A DNA stretch of 64,000 bases from Candidatus Aminicenantota bacterium. Lineage in GTDB: Bacteria > Acidobacteriota > Aminicenantia > UBA2199. The first letter of the stretch is position 1. Every line of letters begins with the position of its first letter. The notes under the pieces were generated by a model, which worked only from the letters and a program-made list of their open reading frames with translations, was not told where the DNA came from and searched no databases. Made by a program: the position numbers and the translations under genes. Shown one piece after another: positions 58,208 through 64,000 of this stretch. The stretch lies in the NCBI GenBank assembly GCA_016934745.1, contig JAFGSF010000002.1, positions 39,226 to 103,225 of the forward strand. The letters run 5' to 3'.

Positions 58208-59407
58208 TTGAAAAAAACGATGAAAAGAAATAAAGGCAAAAAGAAACATTCCCAGCGCCGGATCGCTGCCCTGTCTTTTTTCATTTTTATCACCATTGCC
58301 CTGGGCACGGTAGTCATGCTCGAATTCCTTGATTACCGGGCCGGCAATTATTCTCTGATTTTTACAAAAATTATTCCGTTGCGGCGAGCGTTGGCTGCCA
58401 GCGATAAATTTGACCGTGAGTGGACAGAAGCCTTGGCCCGGCGCAAAGTGATTTTTGATTTTTTCCGGGACCGGGAGGGGATTATTCATTTTAAGATCGC
58501 CGTGGATGAGCGTCATTATTTGCCCCTAGCCAAGGAGTTGCATGAGCTGGTGCAAAAGTACCGCGGCCTGACGCAGTTGAGCGAGGTCCAGGGAATGAAG
58601 GGGCAGACCGTTTTTCTTTACCAGGTTCGTTTCGACAAAAAACTTACCCATATCATTTTGCTGACCCGGAAATTATTGAAAGTTGCTGATATTGCCAAGG
58701 TGGACACGGCCGCTGCCGTTCAAAAAAAAGTTCGCGCATATAAAATCCCCCGGCTGGCTTTCATCATCGATGACATCGGCTATGCGGAATTCATGGCCGA
58801 GCAATTGCATGACCTGGGCATTCCGCTGACGGCGGCGGTCATTCCGTCGGCTCCGTTCGCTCGCAGTGAAGCTGAAAAAATTCACAAATTCGGTTTGGAA
58901 GTGATCATTCATCTGCCGATGCAGCCCAAAAACCCGGCCAATCACTGCCCTCGCGACCAGTTTGTCCGGCTGGATTCGAGCCCGGCCGAAATTCAAGCCC
59001 TGCTGCAAAATGCCCGGGAAACAATCCCCTATGCCCGTGGCTTGAACAACCACATGGGTTCGCTTATCACCTCCGATCGATCAGCCATGGGCCGGGTTCT
59101 GGAACTGGTCAAGAAAGCGGGCTTGTTTTTTGTCGATTCCAAAACCGCTTACGAATCCATCGCTTTTGACCTGGCCCGGAAAATGGACATCCAAACCATT
59201 GGCCGCGATGTTTTTCTAGACGATGAGCAAAACTATGTTTACAGTAGCAGCCAAATCAAACGTCTGTTGGAAATAGCCAGGAAAAATGGGCAGGCCCTGG
59301 CCATCGGCCATCCCTTCGAGTCTACCCTGGCCGCCCTGCGTAACGCCATCCCCTGGCTGAAGCAGCAGAAGGTCGAGATCGTTTTTGTGTCCCAGCTGCT
59401 GGATTGA
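58208..59407 (+). CDS. Divergent polysaccharide deacetylase (YibQ/DUF610 family)
   Basis: 399 residues. A basic N-terminus and one membrane anchor (about 21-41) precede a linker and the NodB-like fold: LAFIIDDIGYAEFMAEQLHD, EVIIHLPMQPKNPANHCP, LNNHMGSLITSD, FFVDSKTA and LAIGHPFESTLAAL. These are the metal-site motifs of divergent deacetylases. It may trim septal glycans alongside the EnvC-like protein. The start is TTG 58208, at the predicted transcript start, or ATG 58220; there is no ribosome site for either. Confidence 0.88.
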   Translation: MKKTMKRNKGKKKHSQRRIAALSFFIFITIALGTVVMLEFLDYRAGNYSLIFTKIIPLRRALAASDKFDREWTEALARRKVIFDFFRDREGIIHFKIAVDERHYLPLAKELHELVQKYRGLTQLSEVQGMKGQTVFLYQVRFDKKLTHIILLTRKLLKVADIAKVDTAAAVQKKVRAYKIPRLAFIIDDIGYAEFMAEQLHDLGIPLTAAVIPSAPFARSEAEKIHKFGLEVIIHLPMQPKNPANHCPRDQFVRLDSSPAEIQALLQNARETIPYARGLNNHMGSLITSDRSAMGRVLELVKKAGLFFVDSKTAYESIAFDLARKMDIQTIGRDVFLDDEQNYVYSSSQIKRLLEIARKNGQALAIGHPFESTLAALRNAIPWLKQQKVEIVFVSQLLD

Positions 59408-59536
59408 TTTTTTATGGTATGATGACGGTTAAGGACATACGATGCAACCGGGTTCAGGCAATGGCAGCTGCGGATCTCCAAAGCGTTATGCAATTTCTTT
59501 TTACAGCTGATCCGAGGTCATATGGGGAGGTGCAAT

Positions 59537-60325
59537 ATGAAGTCTCATGAAGTCGGCTATCAGATCTTCGGCGACGACATGCAGGTGGTGGAGATCGAGC
59601 TGGATCCCGGCGAGACGGTTGTGGCCGAGGCCGGGGTCATGAACTGGATGGATGACGGCATCAGCTTCGAAACCAAGCTGGGTGACGGCTCCCGGCCCAA
59701 GGCGGGCTTCATGGACAAGCTCTGGTCGGTCGCCCAGCGCACCATCAGCGGCGAATCGGTCTTCATGACCTATTTCACCAACAGCGGCGGCGGCAAAAAA
59801 CGTGTGGCCTTTGCCGCCCCCTATCCGGGCAAGATTATTCCCGTCGATCTGGCCGCCCTGGGCGGCGAGCTGCTGTGCCAGAAGGACGCCTTCCTGTGCG
59901 CGGCCCTGGGCACCGGCATCAGTATCGCATTCACCAAGCGTTTCGGGGCCGGCCTGTTCGGCGGCGAGGGCTTCATCCTGCAGCGCCTGCTGGGCGACGG
60001 CCTGGCCTTCGTCCACGCCGGCGGCACGGTCATTGAGAAGGAACTTCAGGGTGAAACCATCCGCGTCGACACCGGCTGCATCGTCGCCCTTTCGTCCTCC
60101 CTGGACTATGACATCGAAATGGCCGGCAACCTGAAGTCGATGTTTTTCGGCGGCGAGGGGCTGTTCCTGGCCACCGTCAAAGGAATCGGCAAGCTGTATC
60201 TCCAGACGCTGCCCTTTTCGCGGCTGGCCGACCGCATCATCAGCGCCTCCAAAATCGGCAGCGGCCGCCAGCAGGACGAGGGATCGGTGCTGGGACCCCT
60301 GGGCAAACTGATCGGCGGCCGCTAG
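59537..60325 (+). CDS. AIM24/TIGR00266-family protein
   Basis: 262 residues of duplicated beta-prism repeats. [40 protein letters not shown] and [13 protein letters not shown] are the family hallmarks. Homologues occur in bacteria and mitochondria, and no biochemical activity is known. GGGAGG before ATG 59537 fixes the start rather than the ATG at 59522. This gene looks more G/C-rich than its neighbours. Confidence 0.88.
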   Translation: MKSHEVGYQIFGDDMQVVEIELDPGETVVAEAGVMNWMDDGISFETKLGDGSRPKAGFMDKLWSVAQRTISGESVFMTYFTNSGGGKKRVAFAAPYPGKIIPVDLAALGGELLCQKDAFLCAALGTGISIAFTKRFGAGLFGGEGFILQRLLGDGLAFVHAGGTVIEKELQGETIRVDTGCIVALSSSLDYDIEMAGNLKSMFFGGEGLFLATVKGIGKLYLQTLPFSRLADRIISASKIGSGRQQDEGSVLGPLGKLIGGR

Positions 60326-60427
60326 GGAGAAATGGCTTGAATCCACTTGCATCAGCATGGATTGCGGTTGCAGAGGTTGACAAGAAGTGATTTTAGTAAT
60401 AGAATTCGAATCTGCATAGGAGGAAAA

Positions 60428-60613
60428 ATGGCATTAAAAATTGATGATACCTGTATCAGCTGCGGCGCTTGCGAAGCGGTTTGCCCGACCAACGCTATTT
60501 CCCAGGGTGATCAGTATTACGTGATCGACCCCAATCTTTGCGTGGAATGCAAGGGCCATTTTGACGAACCGCAGTGCGCCTCGGTTTGTCCTACCGATTC
60601 CTGCGTCAAGTAA
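60428..60613 (+). CDS. 2[4Fe-4S] ferredoxin (YfhL/Allochromatium type)
   Basis: 61 residues. The first cluster motif is CISCGACEAVCP; the second is CVECKGHFDEPQCASVCP with an eight-residue insert between the second and third cysteines, typical of the YfhL/Alvin-type low-potential ferredoxins. It is a cytosolic electron carrier. GGAGGAAAA precedes ATG 60428, excluding the upstream in-frame ATG. Confidence 0.93.
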   Translation: MALKIDDTCISCGACEAVCPTNAISQGDQYYVIDPNLCVECKGHFDEPQCASVCPTDSCVK

Positions 60614-60679
60614 ACTTCTTATTATTTTTACAATTTATTCCCGCTTGAAGGGATGTTTTTATAATTAGAACATACCGTT

Positions 60680-61576
60680 TTGACCGGTTTGAAAATAAAT
60701 ATTTTTAAGAAGTACGGTATCCATGTCGCTTTGTTTTCAGTAACCCTTTTTTTCACCTTGATCATCGGTGTTCAATACCATATCAGTTATCATGCCATTT
60801 CGCTGCCCGCGAACAGTGTCTTTTTTGCCTTTCTTTGGCGCCATCCCGCCGCCTGGCTGTGGGGCCTGTCATATTCCTTTTCATTGCTGGCCATCCTGTT
60901 GGTCCATGAACTGGGCCATTTTTTCGCCTGCCGCTTTCATCACATCGAGGCCACGCTGCCTTTCTTCATTCCGGCCCCGACCCTGATCGGCACTTTCGGC
61001 GCGTTTATCAAGATCAAGTCGCCATTTCCCTCCAAAAAGGCCCTTTTCGACGTCGGGCTGGCCGGCCCGCTGGCCGGTTTTCTGGTCGCCGTACCGATTG
61101 TTTTTATCGGCATGGCCCAGTCACGCATTGTCCAGAGAGATGTGCTGCAAACCGGCATGACTCTGGGCGAGCCGCTGATTTTTAAATTTGCCTCCTGGCT
61201 GGTTTTCGGTCCGGCTGCGGGGCAGTACGACATCCTGGTTCACCCCATGGCTTTTGCCGGCTGGTTCGGTCTTCTGGCCACGGCCTTTAATCTGTTTCCC
61301 ATCGGCCAGCTTGACGGCGGTCATATCCTTTATGCCTTGCTGGGCAAAAAATCTTATTATGCCGGAGTGGCTTCGATCATCGCCATCGTGCTGCTGGGGG
61401 TCCTGTACTGGCCGGGCTGGCTTTTCTGGGCCTTGATCGTCACCCTGATCGGCCTGCGCCATCCGCCGATTTTTGCCGATGAACAAATGGATTTAAAAAG
61501 AAAAATTCTGGCCGCCGCGGCGCTGTTTATTTTCATAATTTCCTTCACTCCGGCGCCCCTGGCCCTGGCCCCGTGA
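60680..61576 (+). CDS. Site-2-protease-like M50 membrane metalloprotease
   Basis: 298 residues, about six membrane segments. VHELGH (residues 76-80) is the zinc motif and LFPIGQLDGGHILYALLG (about 205-222) carries the third ligand, an aspartate. APTLIGTFGAFIKIKSP and DVGLAGPLAGFLVA are the conserved segments between. It has no PDZ domain, unlike RseP. The only available start is TTG (60680 or 60689). A TATAAT at 60660-60665 lies just upstream, but no -35 is clear. Confidence 0.87.
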   Translation: MTGLKINIFKKYGIHVALFSVTLFFTLIIGVQYHISYHAISLPANSVFFAFLWRHPAAWLWGLSYSFSLLAILLVHELGHFFACRFHHIEATLPFFIPAPTLIGTFGAFIKIKSPFPSKKALFDVGLAGPLAGFLVAVPIVFIGMAQSRIVQRDVLQTGMTLGEPLIFKFASWLVFGPAAGQYDILVHPMAFAGWFGLLATAFNLFPIGQLDGGHILYALLGKKSYYAGVASIIAIVLLGVLYWPGWLFWALIVTLIGLRHPPIFADEQMDLKRKILAAAALFIFIISFTPAPLALAP

Positions 61577-61590
61577 AGGGAAAAAGAGCT

Positions 61591-61618
61591 TTGAAATTGA
61601 TTCCGCCTGTGCTATGAT
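61591..61618 (+). promoter_or_regulatory. Leaderless-type promoter of lptFG
   Basis: TTGAAA, a 16-bp spacer and an extended TGC-TATGAT. Six bases separate the -10 from ATG 61625, which sits at the expected +1. Confidence 0.6.
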
Positions 61619-61624
61619 TTCCTG

Positions 61625-63898
61625 ATGAACAAGGATTTTGACCGCTATATCCTTAAGGAAATCGCCTCTCCGTTTGCCATCGGTTTGCTGGTTTACACGT
61701 TTACGCTGCTGACCAACCAGGTCCTGATTCTTTCCAAAACATTGATCGCCAAGGGGGTGACCACCGGCACGGTTTTCAAAATCCTGTTCTACCTGCTGCC
61801 CGACATGCTTTCTTTTACCATTCCCATGGCCACGTTGATGGGCGTATTGGCGGGAATGAGCCGTCTGAGTTCTGATTCCGAAATTGTGGCTTTTCGGACC
61901 ATGGGTATCAACAACCGCCGGATACTGAAGCCGGTGATGCTGTTTTCGCTGAGCACCTGGCTGGTTTCCTCCTGGCTGCTCATGTTTCTAGCTCCCGAAA
62001 CCAACTACCGTTTCAGCAAGCTGTATACCGAAGTGGTGCTTTCGCAGACAATTTCGGGAATCAAACCCGGTATTATTTATCAGGACATTCCATTTTTAAA
62101 TCTATATTTCCGTGACCTGGATCGCCACGGCGAATGGCGCGATGTGTTCCTGTATTCGCAAAAAAATCCCGAGGAAGACACGTTGATTTTTGCCAAGAGA
62201 GGCAAATTCATCAAAAAACAATCCCAGAAGGAAAATTATATCGTGCTTTTTGACGGGGTGGTCCATAGCTTTAAAAAGCAGGACCCGGGAAAGTATGCCT
62301 TGACTTTTTTCACCCAGAAAACCGAAAAAATAAACAACATGGTTACGATTCGGCAATCCCGGCGTAGTACGCAGCTGGTATTTTCAGAGCTGTGGCGCAA
62401 GCTCAGGGAAAATCCCGGCGATGTGTTGCTGAACCTGGAATTCCACAAAAAATTTGCCCTGCCGTTTGCCTGCCTGGCCCTGGGCTTCCTCGGCCTGTCC
62501 CTGGGCATTTCCACGAAGAAAGGCGGCAAAACCAGCGGTTTTGTCATTTCTTTGGGAATCATTTTTATCTACTATGTGATGATGACCGCCGGCCGCAACA
62601 TGATTTTGAAAAAAATCGTTTCTCCCTTCTGGGGTTCCTGGGCGCCGACCATATTCCTGGTATTGATCGGCGTTTTACTGTACCGTTTCGCAGCGCGGGA
62701 AAAGGAAATCAACTGGGAAAAAATATTCGCCTTCAGGAACCTGCGCATGGGACGGAGCGGCGTGTCGCATTTTAAAAAAGCCAATTTGAAACTGGCGGCT
62801 TTCATCAACCGGTTGCCGCTGCGCATTTTGGATCGTTATGTCTTGCGGCGCATGCTTGCGATTTTCACCCTGACTTTTTCATCATTGCTGCTTGTTTTTT
62901 ATATTATCAACGTTTTGGAACTGATCGACAACATTATTGAAAACAAGGTTCCTTTTTCATTCATCTTGAAATACAACCTTTACGTGACTCCGGAAATCAT
63001 CACCATCATCCTGCCCATTTCAATATTAACCGCGGTCCTGCTAACTTTTTCCCTGATGAGCAAAAACAACGAAGTCATCGCCGTCCAAGTCAGCGGCATC
63101 AGTCTTTTACGACTGGCTTTGCCGGCCGTGTTCCTCGGTTTGTTTTTTTCGTTGGCCGCATACGTCATCCAGGAAAACATCCTGCCTGAAGCCAATAAAA
63201 AATCCAGTCAGGTTCTGGATGTGATTCACAAGCGCAAGTCATTTACCGACTTTGAGTTTGCCAGGAACTGGCTGTTGGGCAAGGATCATCGTGTCTACTT
63301 TTTTAATTTTTACGACAAAACGAAAAAACGTTTTTCCAATTTCAACGTTCTGGATCTAAACCGGGATTTTTCGCTGCGGCGTCGTGTCTCCGCCCGGTCG
63401 GCAAGCTGGCAGGGTGAAAACGAACTATTGCTGGTGAACGGTTTCGAAAGGGAATTCCTGGAAAATTTTCCCAAGTATTATGCCCCCTTTGCCGAGAAAA
63501 AACTGCTTGTCAGGGAAAACCGGGGATTCTTTACCCAGCGCAAAAAATTCTCAACCGCCATGAACAGCCGGGAGTTGAAAAAGTACATCGAGTTCTTAAA
63601 AAAGAGCCGCAGCGACCCCCAGCGTTTCCAGGCCCAGTTGTACTACAATTACGCATTTCCCTTTTCTTCCTTGGTAATGGTGTTTATCGCGATCCCGTTT
63701 TCATTTCTGATGGGCAATCGGGGGGCCCTCTTCGGCATTGGCATTGCGGTGGGTATTTCGATGATCTATTGGGGAACCCTGGGTATTTTCAGTTCCATGG
63801 GAACCATGGCGGTGCTGACTCCGCTTTTTTCCGCCTTTGCGCCGCTGATCCTGTTTTCACTTATTTCCTTCATTTTGTTTCTTTTTATTAGGACGTGA
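61625..63898 (+). CDS. Fused LptF-LptG lipopolysaccharide export permease
   Basis: 757 residues built from two complete YjgP/YjgQ permeases in one chain. The first half (about 1-380) starts FDRYILKEIASPFAIGLLVY and contains LPDMLSFTIPMATLMGVLAG. The second (about 395-757) restarts with ILDRYVLRRMLAIFTLTFSS and has ITIILPISILTAVLLTFSLM. Each half has six membrane helices around a periplasmic jellyroll. With LptB and LptC they pull LPS from the inner membrane. No stop or frameshift separates the halves. The start lies at the predicted transcript start, with no ribosome site. Confidence 0.92.
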   Translation: MNKDFDRYILKEIASPFAIGLLVYTFTLLTNQVLILSKTLIAKGVTTGTVFKILFYLLPDMLSFTIPMATLMGVLAGMSRLSSDSEIVAFRTMGINNRRILKPVMLFSLSTWLVSSWLLMFLAPETNYRFSKLYTEVVLSQTISGIKPGIIYQDIPFLNLYFRDLDRHGEWRDVFLYSQKNPEEDTLIFAKRGKFIKKQSQKENYIVLFDGVVHSFKKQDPGKYALTFFTQKTEKINNMVTIRQSRRSTQLVFSELWRKLRENPGDVLLNLEFHKKFALPFACLALGFLGLSLGISTKKGGKTSGFVISLGIIFIYYVMMTAGRNMILKKIVSPFWGSWAPTIFLVLIGVLLYRFAAREKEINWEKIFAFRNLRMGRSGVSHFKKANLKLAAFINRLPLRILDRYVLRRMLAIFTLTFSSLLLVFYIINVLELIDNIIENKVPFSFILKYNLYVTPEIITIILPISILTAVLLTFSLMSKNNEVIAVQVSGISLLRLALPAVFLGLFFSLAAYVIQENILPEANKKSSQVLDVIHKRKSFTDFEFARNWLLGKDHRVYFFNFYDKTKKRFSNFNVLDLNRDFSLRRRVSARSASWQGENELLLVNGFEREFLENFPKYYAPFAEKKLLVRENRGFFTQRKKFSTAMNSRELKKYIEFLKKSRSDPQRFQAQLYYNYAFPFSSLVMVFIAIPFSFLMGNRGALFGIGIAVGISMIYWGTLGIFSSMGTMAVLTPLFSAFAPLILFSLISFILFLFIRT

Positions 63899-63929
63899 AG
63901 CGGCAGCTTTTTTTTGGATTTTTTCAGGT

Positions 63930-63958
63930 TTTCAAATTGAATGCAAATATGATAAAAT
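63930..63958 (+). promoter_or_regulatory. Possible promoter of the gene beyond the right edge
   Basis: TTTCAA, a 17-bp spacer and TAAAAT. GAGGAG at 63990-63995 near the very end looks like the ribosome site of a gene starting just past the window. A small GAATG/CATTC inverted repeat lies in the leader. Confidence 0.4.
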
Positions 63959-64000
63959 CGAATGTCCTGACTGTCGCATTCAGGAAACTGAGGAGAAAAA

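Noticed and set aside
60641..60660. CCC/GGG hairpin with T-run after the ferredoxin gene as a terminator
   Set aside because: The stem is only about four base pairs with a seven-base loop and the T-run is interrupted.

Overview
The window reads as a contiguous piece of chromosome from a diderm (Gram-negative type) bacterium of roughly balanced base composition. Envelope genes support this: an LPS-core-type glycosyltransferase, a fused LptF/LptG permease, phosphatidylserine decarboxylase, bactofilin and an EnvC-like factor. Housekeeping genes dominate: purH, aspS, hisS, rpsA, ispH, dnaK, secA, guaB, topA, trmFO, xerC and four tRNAs. I see no phage, insertion sequence, CRISPR array or rRNA. The gene mix would suit an Acidobacteriota/Aminicenantes-like lineage, but that is an inference and nothing here proves it.

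Layout. 1-2306 (minus): an edge-truncated glycosyltransferase and purH. 2459-5224 (plus): tRNA-Pro(CGG), a processive GT2 enzyme and a protein resembling SelB without its GTPase. 5225-9071: a TPR protein (minus) divergent from two M16-fold proteins. 9076-22006 (minus): tRNA-Cys, tRNA-Gly, small metabolic and transport genes, a phzF remnant, a POT transporter, aspS-hisS, a HIT protein and rpsA-ispH. 22129-29324 (plus): hutU, a spermidine synthase fused to two degenerate AdoMetDC-like domains, dnaK, a lipoprotein and a DUF2007 protein. 29344-34629 (minus): surE, tRNA-Pro(GGG), a MerR regulator, guaB and secA, in one tight run. 34738-44481: alternating single genes (ppsR, a second S1-domain protein, bactofilin, psd, a MOP-type transporter, TSUP, asnB, STAS). 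44633-50279: a 1034-residue kinase/M23/aminotransferase fusion, a methyltransferase, DUF454 and DUF362 proteins. 50518-64000 (plus): HU, dprA-topA-trmFO-xerC, a flippase-like membrane protein, envC-yibQ, an AIM24 protein, ferredoxin, an M50 protease and lptFG.

The most striking pattern is regulatory. About ten genes have a good sigma70-type promoter whose -10 hexamer lies only 6-12 bases before the start codon, so the predicted transcript begins at or within about 6 nt of the start, and these genes have no clear Shine-Dalgarno sequence. Most other genes have clear GGAGG-type sites. The cell therefore seems to use leaderless and leadered initiation side by side.

Other points of interest are the SpeE-SpeD-like fusion, the three-domain fusion at 44633, the GTPase-less SelB relative, the M16 pair lacking the zinc motif, the fused LptF/LptG, and many convergent gene pairs whose stop codons abut or overlap. 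No intergenic gap exceeds 300 bases.
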